From contig NZ_CP158375.1 in the NCBI RefSeq assembly GCF_041021955.1, forward strand, positions 1,426,001-1,490,000: a stretch of DNA of 64,000 bases. Direction: 5' to 3'. Below are positions 38,049 to 47,128 of the stretch, in pieces. How positions within the stretch are numbered: position 1 is the first letter of the stretch; the number at the start of each line of letters is the position of its first letter. The notes under the pieces are model-generated. The model worked only from the letters and a program-made list of their open reading frames with translations, searched no databases and was not told the origin of the DNA. The DNA is from Caulobacter sp. 73W. GTDB lineage: Bacteria; Pseudomonadota; Alphaproteobacteria; Caulobacterales; Caulobacteraceae. The translations under genes and the position numbers were made by a program.

Positions 38049-39701
38049 ATGCTGACCTCGTCACAGGCCCGATCCGCGCTCTTTTGTCTTGGTGTAGGGG
38101 CGTCCGTGCTCGGCCTCGGGCTGGGCGCGTCGGCCGTCGATCGCTCCAAGGCGCCCGGGGTGGTGGGCGACGTGGCCGGGCAGGTTCCCGCGCAGCAACA
38201 GCAGGCCCAGACCGCGCCTGTAGCGGCCAGCGCGGCCGGCGCCGCCACCCGCGACTGGGCCTCGCCCGGCGCCGGCGGGGTCCTGCCCGCGTCGGCCGAC
38301 TATCCCAACGAGACCGGTCGGCTGGGCGTGCTAAATCTGGACGGCCCCATCCGCACCAAGGGCCATCCCTTCTTCACGCCGCTGGGCGCCAACGGCCGCG
38401 CCTGCGTGACCTGCCACCAGCCGGGCGACGCGATGAGCGTGTCGGTCTCGACCATCAAGGAGCGCTGGGCGGCGACGGGCGGCAAGGACCCGCTGTTCGC
38501 GGCGGTCGACGGCTCAAACTGTCCCAGCCTGCCCCAGGGCGATCCCAGGTCCCATTCGCTGCTGCTGGAGAAGGGGCTGTTCCGCATCTTCCTGCCGTTC
38601 CCGCCGCGCGCCGCCGACGGCTCGGTCCTGAAACCGGAGTTCTCCATCGAAGTCGTGCGCGACCCGACGGGCTGCAACACCGACCCGGTTTTTGGCCTGA
38701 AGAGCGACAACCCGATGGTGTCGGTCTTCCGCCGGCCGCGCCCCCTGGCCAATGTGAAGTATCTGCTGGAGCTGCCGCACGGCGTGCCGCCCAACGACAA
38801 GTTCTTCTTCAACGACAAAACACTCCTGCCTCGGGATCCCGAGACGGGCGGCTTCGTATCGATGCAGCTTCTGTCGGACGGCCGCCAGCCGACCCTGCGC
38901 ACGCAGGCGGTCGAGGCGGCGGTCAACCACCTGCAGAAGGTCGGCGCCCCCAGCCGCGCCGAGTTGGACAAGATCATCGCCTTCGAGAAGCAGATCTATG
39001 TCGCCCAGGTCCAGGACATCGACGGCGGCGCCTTGACCGGCGACGGCGCGCCGCCCGGCCTTGGCCCACGCGCCCTGGCCGATGGAGCCCCGGCCCATCT
39101 GGCCAACAACGCGGTCAACCGCATCTTCGGCAGCTTCAAACCGTGGCTGGATGAAGCCGCCCTGCCGGGCGCGAACAAGGCCGAGCAGGCCCGCCGCGAC
39201 TTTCGCGCCTCGGCGGCGCGCGGGGCGGATATTTTCTGGCGCCGCCGGTTCATCATCAAGGATGTGGGCCAGTACAATTCCAAGGGGCTGAGCAACCCCT
39301 TCAAGCGCTCCTGCGGCTCGGGCTGCCACAACACCCTGCTGGCCGGCATGGACCTGGCGCCGGGATTCATGGACCTGGGCCTCAATACCCACCCGACCAA
39401 CGACCGGCCGGACCTGCCGCTGTTCAAGGTGACCTGCAAGGCGTCGGCTCCGCCCCAGGCCTATCTGGGCCGCACCATCTACACCTACGACCCGGGCCGG
39501 GCGCTGATCACCGGCAAGTGCGTCGATGTGGGCAGCACCATGACCCAGCAGATGCGCGGCCTGGCGGCGCGCGCGCCTTATTTCACCAACGGCTCGGCGG
39601 CCAATCTTCGCGAGCTGGTCGACTACTACGACCGCCGGTTCAACATCGGCTACAGCGAGCGCGACAAGCAGGACCTCGTCAACTTCATGAGGACGCTGTG
39701 A
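38049..39701 (+). CDS. exported di-heme cytochrome c-like protein
   Basis: Periplasmic protein of 550 aa, with a hydrophobic leader (LFCLGVGASVLGLGLGASA). One canonical heme c site CVTCH at 119-123 and a second, unusual CX3CH site (CGSGCH) at 422-427. The C-terminal part (TMTQQMRGLAARAPYFTNGSAANLRELVDYYDRRFNIG) resembles the cytochrome c peroxidase/MauG-like group, which ends with that kind of segment around a distal ligand. Could carry electrons for a periplasmic oxidation of the imported substrate. The ATG has no clear ribosome site; the leader decided the start. The stop overlaps the next gene start (GTGA). Confidence 0.75.
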   Translation: MLTSSQARSALFCLGVGASVLGLGLGASAVDRSKAPGVVGDVAGQVPAQQQQAQTAPVAASAAGAATRDWASPGAGGVLPASADYPNETGRLGVLNLDGPIRTKGHPFFTPLGANGRACVTCHQPGDAMSVSVSTIKERWAATGGKDPLFAAVDGSNCPSLPQGDPRSHSLLLEKGLFRIFLPFPPRAADGSVLKPEFSIEVVRDPTGCNTDPVFGLKSDNPMVSVFRRPRPLANVKYLLELPHGVPPNDKFFFNDKTLLPRDPETGGFVSMQLLSDGRQPTLRTQAVEAAVNHLQKVGAPSRAELDKIIAFEKQIYVAQVQDIDGGALTGDGAPPGLGPRALADGAPAHLANNAVNRIFGSFKPWLDEAALPGANKAEQARRDFRASAARGADIFWRRRFIIKDVGQYNSKGLSNPFKRSCGSGCHNTLLAGMDLAPGFMDLGLNTHPTNDRPDLPLFKVTCKASAPPQAYLGRTIYTYDPGRALITGKCVDVGSTMTQQMRGLAARAPYFTNGSAANLRELVDYYDRRFNIGYSERDKQDLVNFMRTL

Positions 39702-40534
39702 TCCCCCGCGCCCTGGCCCTCGCCCTGACGGCGGCGTTCGCCTCGACCCACGCCCTGGCCGCGCCGGCGCCGGGCGACGCCGTCTCTTTCATCGCCTGCC
39801 CCGTCGCCCGCGACACCGGGCCCGACACCGACCTCTGCTTTTTCGCCGAGCACAGGGGCGAGAGTTTCGCCCTGCTCAATCCGCCGGACACCGGCGGTCC
39901 GGAACTGGGCCATCAGGTGCTGGTCGAAGGGGTGGTGACCGACAAGCCCCACCTGTGCGGCGGCCTTCAGCTGGAAGGGCGGTTCACGCCCCTTCGCGAA
40001 CTGTCGCCGCAGTGCAATGTGTTGCTGCCCTTCGACGGCAAGACCACCATCGCGGCCGGTTCGGCCTTCAGCGTGGTGCAGCGGCGCACCGGACTGCAGG
40101 AGCTGGCCGAACGCGCCGAGCGCGAACCGGCGCTCTCCATCCTGCCGATGACCCAACCGCCGGCTCCACCGCCGCCCTTGCCGCTTAAGCCCTATCCGAC
40201 CCGCAGCCTGACCCTGGACTACCTGTTCGACAGCGATCGCGGCGTGGGGCCGCAACTGGGCGAACTGGTGGCGCTCGTCGATTACGCCAAGGCGATCAAG
40301 GCGCGACGGGTGACGATCCGCACCCAGCGCGCCGCCAGCCGGCTCGATGACGGTCAGGTCCTGAATGAAGTTCCAGGGATGGGGCGTCGGCGCGCCGAAA
40401 AGCTGACGACGATCATCTCGGGTCTGGGTTTCGCGCCCGAGCGCATCATCACTCAGGTCAGCGAAGAGCCCCCGACGCCCGACGGCCGCGAGGACTGGCG
40501 CGCCCGCGCCGCCACGGTGACCGTCGAGCCCTGA
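39698..40534 (+). CDS. exported protein with degenerate OmpA-like domain
   Basis: I do not recognise a specific family. The 278 aa product starts at a GTG overlapping the cytochrome stop (GAGG 7 bases upstream), with signal peptide ALALALTAAFASTHALA. A Cys-containing N-terminal domain to about residue 125 is followed by a proline-rich hinge (QPPAPPPPLPLKPYP). The C-terminal part (LDYLFDSDRGVGPQLGELVALVDYAKAIKARRVTIRT ... GMGRRRAEKLTTIISGLGFAPERI) follows the spacing of OmpA-like peptidoglycan-binding domains but lacks the usual GHTD. Translational coupling implies a partnership with the cytochrome. Confidence 0.65.
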   Translation: MIPRALALALTAAFASTHALAAPAPGDAVSFIACPVARDTGPDTDLCFFAEHRGESFALLNPPDTGGPELGHQVLVEGVVTDKPHLCGGLQLEGRFTPLRELSPQCNVLLPFDGKTTIAAGSAFSVVQRRTGLQELAERAEREPALSILPMTQPPAPPPPLPLKPYPTRSLTLDYLFDSDRGVGPQLGELVALVDYAKAIKARRVTIRTQRAASRLDDGQVLNEVPGMGRRRAEKLTTIISGLGFAPERIITQVSEEPPTPDGREDWRARAATVTVEP

Positions 40535-40558
40535 CCACCCCGCTCAACGAACCGCCGA

Positions 40559-40587
40559 TTGACAACTGTATATATCACAAACAGTAT
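40559..40587 (+). promoter_or_regulatory. island operator and promoter of the first capA operon
   Basis: TTGACA at 40559-40564 is followed at once by ACTGT-N11-ACAGT (40565-40585), so that the 17-base spacer and the -10 hexamer CAGTAT lie in the operator. This is the best-formed copy of the motif and matches the 36.6-kb promoter base for base in layout. Confidence 0.68.
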
Positions 40588-40705
40588 TTCTTCATAACAA
40601 TCCAGCCGAGCGGCCAACGCTCATGCGGACGTGGGGAGATACAAGCGTGATCGTCACCAATTCATCAGGGCTGGGCGCAGCCTCGCGCCGGATCGGCGAG
40701 CAGCC

Positions 40706-41869
40706 ATGAGCAGCGCGCGCTTCTACGCCGTCGCCGACATCGGGCCAGACCGTGACGACCCGCGCGAGTGCTTTGCTCTGGTGCGCGACGAACTTCGCAA
40801 GGCCGATATCGCCTTTTCCCAACTGGAAGTGAACCTCACCGAACGCGGCGCCCGCCTGCCCCAGGTGCGCCACACCCATCGCGCCAAGGCCTCCAGCGCC
40901 GCGGCGATGAGGGACGCCGGCTTCACCGTCGTGTCGTTCAGCGGCAACCACTGCATGGACTGGGGCCGAGACGGCTTCTTCGACACCATCGACAACCTCA
41001 AGAGCGCGGGCCTGGACGTGGCGGGGGTGGGGGCCGATATCGCGCAGGCGCGCACGCCGGTGATCCAGGAGGCCAACGGGATCAAGGTCGCGTTCCTCGC
41101 CTACAACTCCATTCTGCCGGCCAACTACTGGGCCGAAGCTGATCGGCCTGGATGCGCGCCCATGCGCGCCTGGACGATCTACGAGCAGATCGAGCCCGAT
41201 CAGCCGGGCACCCCCTGCCGCGTCCACACCTACGCCAATCGCGACGACCTGGCGTCGATGGCCGCCGACATCAAGGCCGCCCGTCAGCAAGCCGACGTGG
41301 TGGCGGTGTCGATACACTGGGGCATCCACTTCATCCCCGCTGTCCTGGCCGACTATCAGCAGGAGGTCGCGCACGCCGCCGTCGAGGCAGGCGCCGACAT
41401 CATCCTTGGCCACCACGCCCACATCCTGAAGGGGGTCGAGGTCTATCGCGGCAAGCCGATCTTCTACTCGATGGGCAACTTCGCCATCGATCTGCGCATG
41501 ACGCCCGAGCACGCCAAGGGAAAGGGCTTTCGAGAAATCCAGGCTCTCAGCCCCGGCTGGGAGCCCGACTTCGGCAGCCTCTACAACTTCCCGCCGGACT
41601 CGCGCATGACCATGGTTGTCACCGCTGACGCCACCGCGCAGGGCCTGACCAATGTCGGCTTTCTGCCCGCCTTCATCAATCGCGACGCGCAGCCCGAGAT
41701 CATGAAGCCGGGGGACGAGCGCTTCGACAAGATCGTCGACTACATGCGCTGGGCTAGTCAGGCGGCCGGGCTGAACGCCCGCTTCACGCCAAGCGGGGAG
41801 ACCGTGCTGGTCGACGCCCAGCCTGACCTCGACGCCCCTTCCACCCCCGCCGCGGAGACCGCCCGATGA
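40706..41869 (+). CDS. CapA-family metallophosphoesterase-fold protein, first copy
   Basis: Protein of 387 aa of the CapA/PgsA family (calcineurin-like fold). Motifs: VADIGPDRDDPRE, FSGNHCMDWG, VSIHWGIHF and GHHAHILKGVEVYRGKPIFYSMGNF, which supply the metal-binding Asn/His set. It has no signal peptide or membrane anchor, unlike classic CapA of poly-gamma-glutamate capsule synthesis, and no capB/capC neighbours are present. It heads an operon with a permease and a MmgE/PrpD protein and has a paralogue at 61.6 kb in the same island. A catabolic phosphoesterase or hydrolase role is an inference. Confidence 0.8.
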   Translation: MSSARFYAVADIGPDRDDPRECFALVRDELRKADIAFSQLEVNLTERGARLPQVRHTHRAKASSAAAMRDAGFTVVSFSGNHCMDWGRDGFFDTIDNLKSAGLDVAGVGADIAQARTPVIQEANGIKVAFLAYNSILPANYWAEADRPGCAPMRAWTIYEQIEPDQPGTPCRVHTYANRDDLASMAADIKAARQQADVVAVSIHWGIHFIPAVLADYQQEVAHAAVEAGADIILGHHAHILKGVEVYRGKPIFYSMGNFAIDLRMTPEHAKGKGFREIQALSPGWEPDFGSLYNFPPDSRMTMVVTADATAQGLTNVGFLPAFINRDAQPEIMKPGDERFDKIVDYMRWASQAAGLNARFTPSGETVLVDAQPDLDAPSTPAAETAR

Positions 41870-42915
41870 ACCTGCTCAACCGGACGCCCCTGCTGGTCGT
41901 CGTCGCGCTCTACATGCTGACCTACATTCCCTACATGGTCATCACCAAGCAGCTGTCGAGCAGCCCGGCGGCGGCGCTTGGCAGGCCGCTGACCGGACTG
42001 GAGATCCTGCCGGCCACCCTGATCGTCAGCGGCGTCTTCACCTTCATCTTCATCGCCTGGTCGGGCTGGTGGCGCGCCGCCAACCAGCGCCGGCTGCTGG
42101 GACTGGATGTGCCCTTCCCCACGCGCTGGACGTTCCTGTCGGGCGTCTGCACGGCGCTGGTCCTGTTCACCGTGCCGATGTCGCTGACCTTCGAGGGCGT
42201 GAGCATCCCGTTCATCCAGCTTTTGATGCGCGGCGACGTTCTGCTGCTGGCGCCGCTGGTCGACATCGCCTTCCGCCGCAAGGTGGCGTGGTACTCGTGG
42301 GTGGCGTTGGGCCTGGTGGCGATCGGCCTGTTCCTGACCATCCGCCAGCGCGGCGGGCTGCACCTGCCGCCCTTGGCGATCGGCACCATCGTTCTCTACA
42401 CCATCGGCTATTTTGGCCGCCTGGCGGTGATGACCCGCGTCTCCAAGTCGGGCGATCCGGAGAGCATCAAGCGCTACTTCGTCGAGGAGAAGCTGATCGG
42501 CATTCCCATGGCCGTGGTCTTCCTGGCCATGATCCCGCTGCTGGGGCTGGGCGGTCAGGCCTCGGAGCTTTCCTTCGGCTTCTTTGGGGTTTGGGGAAGC
42601 GCGCAGATCTGGCCGATCCTGGTGCTCTCAGCCCTGCTGTTCGTGGTCTCGGTCTTCGCCGCCGTCATCCTGCTCAATCCGCGTGAAAACACCTTCTGCG
42701 TGCCGATGGAACGCTCTGCGAGCATCGTGGCCGGGATCGCCGCCTCCTTCATCCTGGCCATGGCGTTCGGCTTGCCGATGCCGACCTCGGCCGAGATCGC
42801 CGGCGCCCTGCTGATGATCGCCGCCGTCGTCCTACTGTCGGTCGCCCCCTTGCTCGAAAAGCGCCGCGCGCCGGTTTCGCCCAAGCTTCAGGCCGCCACC
42901 GAGGAGCCGTCGTGA
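41866..42915 (+). CDS. multispan membrane protein, DMT/EamA-like
   Basis: Inner-membrane protein of 349 aa with about ten hydrophobic helices, beginning PLLVVVALYMLTYIPYMVITKQL. The two-fold arrangement and the RGDVLLLAPLVDIAF and ERSASIVAGIAASFILAMAFG segments are reminiscent of drug/metabolite (EamA-type) transporters, but I see no diagnostic motif. Overlaps capA (ATGA) and the MmgE gene (GTGA), so all three are coupled. Possibly moves the substrate or product of the flanking enzymes. Confidence 0.65.
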   Translation: MNLLNRTPLLVVVALYMLTYIPYMVITKQLSSSPAAALGRPLTGLEILPATLIVSGVFTFIFIAWSGWWRAANQRRLLGLDVPFPTRWTFLSGVCTALVLFTVPMSLTFEGVSIPFIQLLMRGDVLLLAPLVDIAFRRKVAWYSWVALGLVAIGLFLTIRQRGGLHLPPLAIGTIVLYTIGYFGRLAVMTRVSKSGDPESIKRYFVEEKLIGIPMAVVFLAMIPLLGLGGQASELSFGFFGVWGSAQIWPILVLSALLFVVSVFAAVILLNPRENTFCVPMERSASIVAGIAASFILAMAFGLPMPTSAEIAGALLMIAAVVLLSVAPLLEKRRAPVSPKLQAATEEPS

Positions 42916-44318
42916 GCTCAGGCGAAGGCCTTACTCGGCAGGTCGCCCGACACATCGCTGGCAGCCGGTTCGAACAGCTGTCGCCTCAAGCGCTGAGGAT
43001 GACCCGCCTTTCGCTGCTGGACGCCGTAGGCGTGACCCTGGCGGCGAGCCGCCTGGGCGAGGGGGTCGCGGCCTTCGCCGACACGGTCGCCGAGACCGGA
43101 GGCGCGGCTCAGGCCAGCGTCGCGGGGTTCGGATTCAAGAGCTCGATCCTGGGGGCGGTGCTGGTCAACGGCGCCGCGGCCCACGCCCTGGATTTCGAGG
43201 ACGCCTATGACGGCGCGCCGATCCACCCCAACGCCGCCTGTGTTCCGGTGGCCCTGGCCCTGACCGAGCACCTGGACCTCTCGGGCCAGGAGCTTTTGAC
43301 CGCGCTGGCGGTCGGCTGCGATCTGGTCTGTCGCCTCGGCCTGGCGCTGAAGATCAATCCGGACGAGGCCGGCTGGTATCCGCCGCCGATCCTCAGCACC
43401 TTTGGAGCGGCGGCGGTGGGGGCCAGGCTCCTTGGGCTGAACGAGGATGAGACGGTCAACGCCCTGGCGCTGGCGCTCAACCAGGCGACGGCCACCGCGC
43501 AGTTCAAGACCGCGCCGGGCTCCACCCTGCGCTCGGTCCGCGACGCCTTTCCCGCTCATGCCGGCCTGCTGGCCGCCCTGCTGGCCAAGCGCGGCGTCCT
43601 GGGTTTCGACGGCGCACTTGAAGGCAAGGCGGGCCTCTTCTCGCTGTTCGCACAGGGCCAGTATGACCCCGACATCATCCTGGATGATCTGGGGAGCCGT
43701 TTCAGCGGCGAGCGCCTGAGCTTCAAGCCCTGGCCCAGTTGCCGTGGAACCCACGCCTTCATCGAGGCGGCCCTGGCCTTGCAGCGAGAGCACGGATTCA
43801 CCGCCGACGAGGTGGAGGCCATGGTGTTCACCGGCGGCAAGGTGCAGCAGATGCTGGCCGAGCCGGCGGCGCAAAAGAGCGCGCCCAAGACCGCCATCGA
43901 CGCCAAGTTCAGCCTGCCGTTCTCCACCGCCGCCGCCTTGATCGACGGCGAGGTGACGCTGGCCACATACGGTCCCTCCAGACTGGTGGATCCCACGATC
44001 CTGGAACTGGCGGCGCGCTTCTCCTACGTCCTCGATCCGGCCGCCACCCTGGCTGACGCCGCATCCGGGGAACTTGGCCTGGTCTTGCGTTCAGGCCGTC
44101 GCCTGCACAGGCGGATCAGCCATCCGCTGGGGGCCCCGCAAAATCCAATGAGCGAGCAGGACATCCTCGCCAAGTTCACCGCCTGCGCGCGCCTGTCCCG
44201 CCGCGCCCTTGCGAGCGAACAAATCCGGAGCCTGAGCGAGACGATCCTCACCCTGGATCGGATCGAGCGGCCGGGCGGGCGGCTGGCCGTGATGGCCGGC
44301 GAGGCCGACATACTGTAG
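42912..44318 (+). CDS. MmgE/PrpD family protein
   Basis: Cytoplasmic protein of 468 aa of the MmgE/PrpD fold, whose members include 2-methylcitrate dehydratase, cis-aconitate decarboxylase and epimerases. Family segments: LDAVGVTLAASRLGEG, VNGAAAHALDFEDAYDGAPIHPNAACVPVALA (the HALDFED active-site motif), RSVRDAFPAHAGLLAALLA and FKPWPSCRGTHAFIEAAL. GTG start overlapping the preceding stop. Probably dehydrates or isomerises a carboxylic acid intermediate; the substrate is not evident. Its last codons lie in the next island operator. Confidence 0.83.
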   Translation: MSSGEGLTRQVARHIAGSRFEQLSPQALRMTRLSLLDAVGVTLAASRLGEGVAAFADTVAETGGAAQASVAGFGFKSSILGAVLVNGAAAHALDFEDAYDGAPIHPNAACVPVALALTEHLDLSGQELLTALAVGCDLVCRLGLALKINPDEAGWYPPPILSTFGAAAVGARLLGLNEDETVNALALALNQATATAQFKTAPGSTLRSVRDAFPAHAGLLAALLAKRGVLGFDGALEGKAGLFSLFAQGQYDPDIILDDLGSRFSGERLSFKPWPSCRGTHAFIEAALALQREHGFTADEVEAMVFTGGKVQQMLAEPAAQKSAPKTAIDAKFSLPFSTAAALIDGEVTLATYGPSRLVDPTILELAARFSYVLDPAATLADAASGELGLVLRSGRRLHRRISHPLGAPQNPMSEQDILAKFTACARLSRRALASEQIRSLSETILTLDRIERPGGRLAVMAGEADIL

Positions 44319-44345
44319 CATAAACAAACAGTTCGGTTCTTGACA
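44312..44345 (+). promoter_or_regulatory. island operator before the second-module TBDR
   Basis: ACTGT-N11-ACAGT at 44312-44332 overlaps the MmgE stop codon; TTGACA follows at 44340-44345, so here the operator lies upstream of that -35 candidate. Its reverse complement begins ACTGTTTGT, the extended half-site of the island motif. Confidence 0.6.
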
Positions 44346-44431
44346 ATTTGCGCATCGCCGATGACGTTGCGTCAGAGACGCCTCATCGAAAACCGCTGCT
44401 TGAACAGCGGTATGGCGTTCGGGGAGAGAAC

Positions 44432-47128
44432 ATGAACCATCCGCTCGTCGCGCCCGTCCGGCGCAAGACCCAATGGCTTTGCGCCAGCGCCCTGGCCGCC
44501 GCCGTCATCGCGCCCGGCGCGGCCTTGGCCCAGGCCGATCAGCCCATGGACACGGCCGTCGAGGAGATCGTGGTCACCGGCACCTCGATCCGGGGCGTGG
44601 CCCCGGTCGGCGCGCCCTCGCGTCCCATCGGTCAGGAGGAGTTGCAGGCCTCCGGCGTGGTCAGCACCGCCGACATCGTCCGCGCCCTGCCCCAGTTCAT
44701 CAGCCTCGGCGCTCAGGAAGGCCAGGGCGGCCAGACCCAGAACGCGGCGGCCAACGTCACCCAGGGCACCGGCGTCAATCTGCGCGGCCTGGGCACCGGT
44801 TCGACCCTGGTCCTGCTCAACGGCCGCCGCCTGTCGCCCAGCGGCGTCGACTGGCAGTTCAACGATGTATCGATGTTCCCGAGCGGCGCCCTGCAGCGGG
44901 TCGAGGTCGTCGCCGACGGCGCTTCGGCCATCTACGGCTCGGACGCCGTTGCCGGCGTGGTCAACTTCATCTTCCAGAGCCGCTTCGACGGCGCCCGCAC
45001 CTCGGCCAGCGCCGGCTTCGCCGACGGGGTCGAGCAATATCAGTTCGGCCAGACCTTCGGCAAAACCTGGAGCAGCGGCGACGTCTTCTTCGCCTACGAG
45101 CATTTCGAGCGCACGCCGCTGGACGCCGCGGATCGCGACTTCCTGTCGGCCGATCTTCGCCCCTTCGGCGGCCCTGACCGCCGGGTGACCAACGCCAACC
45201 CCGGCACCATCGTGGTCAGCGGCGTCACCTACGCCATTCCCACTGGCCAGAATGGGGTCGGCCTGTCGCCCAGCCGCCTGGTGGCCGGCACATCCAACCT
45301 GGGCGATCCGGCCCAGAGCCGTGACTTTCTGGCTCGTCAGAACCGCGAGAGCGTCGTCCTGTCCGTTCGCCAGGAACTGACCGACCGCCTGTCGGTCTCT
45401 TACGAGGGCTTCTACGGCACGCGCGACTTCAAGAACCGCGGCGGCTCGGCCGCGGGTGCGGCTGGCGCCGTGGCGGCGCTGGTGGTGCCGCGCTCCAACC
45501 CGTTCTTCGTGCACCCGACCAATCCGGCGGCGGCCTCGGTGACGGTCAACTACGACTTCGTCAACGACTTCGCCTCGTACAGCCATGGCCGCGAGTCGGT
45601 GTTCCAGAACGCGATCGCCGCGAAGTACGACCTGTTCGGCGACTGGATCGCCGAGGCGTCCTTCGCCAACAGCCGCTCCGATTCCGGGCGCCGCGCCGAA
45701 GGCCAGCTGCGCACGGTGAACCTGCCCTCCGTCCTGGCCGACACCAATCCGGCGACCGCCTTCAATCCGTTCGGGGACCGCGTGGCCCAGAACCCCGCCA
45801 CCCTGGCGCGACTGATCGGCTTCTCGGACCTAAAGACCAGCTACATTCTCGACGACTTCAATTTCAAGGTCAGCGGCACGCTGTTCAACTTGCCCGGCGG
45901 TGCGGTCAAGGCCGCGCTGGGCGCCGAGGCCTACTGGGCCAGCGGCCGCTCCAACCAGGTGCGCAACACCACCACGGCCGCGCCGGTCACAACGTTGCAC
46001 AGCCGCGTCACGCGCGACGTCAAGGCGGTGTTCGGCGAGATTTTCGTGCCGCTCATCGGGTCGCAGAACGCCATGCCGTTCGCCCAGCGCCTCGTGCTGT
46101 CGGCGGCGGCGCGATACGAGGACTATTCCGACTTCGGCCGCACCACCAATCCGAAGATCGGCCTGACCTGGGATCCGGTCTCCTCGCTGTCCCTGCGCGC
46201 CAGCTACGGCACCTCGTTCCGCGCCCCGACGCTCAAGGACATCGATGCGGCGGGCAGCGGCACCTACAACGTCGTCGACTTCATTGATCCGCGCTCGACC
46301 CAGGCCAACGGCCTCAGCCACGGCATCGAGCTTCTGGGCGGCCGCCCTGGGATCTCGCCGGAAGAGGCCGAGACCATCTCGGTTGGCGGCGATTTCGCCC
46401 CCACCTCGGTCCCCGGCCTGAAGCTGTCGGCGACTTACTACGCCGTCGACTACAAGAACCGCATCGATACCCTGCCCTACGCCACCACCCTGGCGAACCC
46501 GACGCTGCTGGGCCAATACATCACGCGCAATCCAAGCCCTGCTCTTCTGACCGATATCTACGCCTCGCCGTTCTACAAGGGCACGCCCGAGCCTTTCGGC
46601 AACTTCGTGCTGATCGTCGACAGCCGCCGCAAGAACCTTGGCGGCTTCAAGCAGACCGGCCTGGACCTTTCGGCCCAGTACGACTTCACCACCGGCCTGG
46701 GCGACTGGCGCGTGCGCGGCGACTGGACCGAGATCCTGAGCGCCAAGACCTCGCTTCTGCCAGGCTCCAACTTCGTGGATGTCCTGGACACCATCAATAA
46801 TCCGGTCAGCACGCGGGTGCGTCTGGCCGCCGGCTGGAGCCGCGATGGCTGGTCGCTGGACGGCTTCGTCAATCACGTGGGCTCCTACACCAACACCCTG
46901 GTGACGCCGAACGCCAAGGTCGACGCCTGGACCACCGTCGACCTGACCGCCGCCTATGTCGTGCAGAGCAGCTCCAGGCTGCTGCAGGGCGTGCGCCTGG
47001 CGGTCAGCGCCCAGAACGTCTTCGACGAGGATCCGCCCGTGGTCATCAACGGTCTGATGGCCTTCGACAGCGCCAACGCCAGCGCCATGGGCCGTTTCGT
47101 GAACTTCAGCATCGCCAAGCAATGGTGA
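44432..47128 (+). CDS. TonB-dependent receptor, large, first of a paralogous pair
   Basis: Outer-membrane receptor of 898 aa. Signal peptide around LCASALAAAVIAPGAALA, TonB box VEEIVVTGTSIRGV, plug with LRGLGTGSTLVLLNGRRLSPSG and LQRVEVVADGASAIYGSDAVAGVVNFIF, barrel ending MGRFVNFSIAKQW. This VTGTSIRGVAPVG class with a GSTLVLLNGRR plug is typical of carbohydrate/aromatic-compound receptors. GGGGAGAG sits 3 bases before the ATG. Closely parallel to the 896-aa receptor at 57.1 kb. Overlaps the tannase gene, so both come from one transcript. Confidence 0.9.
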   Translation: MNHPLVAPVRRKTQWLCASALAAAVIAPGAALAQADQPMDTAVEEIVVTGTSIRGVAPVGAPSRPIGQEELQASGVVSTADIVRALPQFISLGAQEGQGGQTQNAAANVTQGTGVNLRGLGTGSTLVLLNGRRLSPSGVDWQFNDVSMFPSGALQRVEVVADGASAIYGSDAVAGVVNFIFQSRFDGARTSASAGFADGVEQYQFGQTFGKTWSSGDVFFAYEHFERTPLDAADRDFLSADLRPFGGPDRRVTNANPGTIVVSGVTYAIPTGQNGVGLSPSRLVAGTSNLGDPAQSRDFLARQNRESVVLSVRQELTDRLSVSYEGFYGTRDFKNRGGSAAGAAGAVAALVVPRSNPFFVHPTNPAAASVTVNYDFVNDFASYSHGRESVFQNAIAAKYDLFGDWIAEASFANSRSDSGRRAEGQLRTVNLPSVLADTNPATAFNPFGDRVAQNPATLARLIGFSDLKTSYILDDFNFKVSGTLFNLPGGAVKAALGAEAYWASGRSNQVRNTTTAAPVTTLHSRVTRDVKAVFGEIFVPLIGSQNAMPFAQRLVLSAAARYEDYSDFGRTTNPKIGLTWDPVSSLSLRASYGTSFRAPTLKDIDAAGSGTYNVVDFIDPRSTQANGLSHGIELLGGRPGISPEEAETISVGGDFAPTSVPGLKLSATYYAVDYKNRIDTLPYATTLANPTLLGQYITRNPSPALLTDIYASPFYKGTPEPFGNFVLIVDSRRKNLGGFKQTGLDLSAQYDFTTGLGDWRVRGDWTEILSAKTSLLPGSNFVDVLDTINNPVSTRVRLAAGWSRDGWSLDGFVNHVGSYTNTLVTPNAKVDAWTTVDLTAAYVVQSSSRLLQGVRLAVSAQNVFDEDPPVVINGLMAFDSANASAMGRFVNFSIAKQW

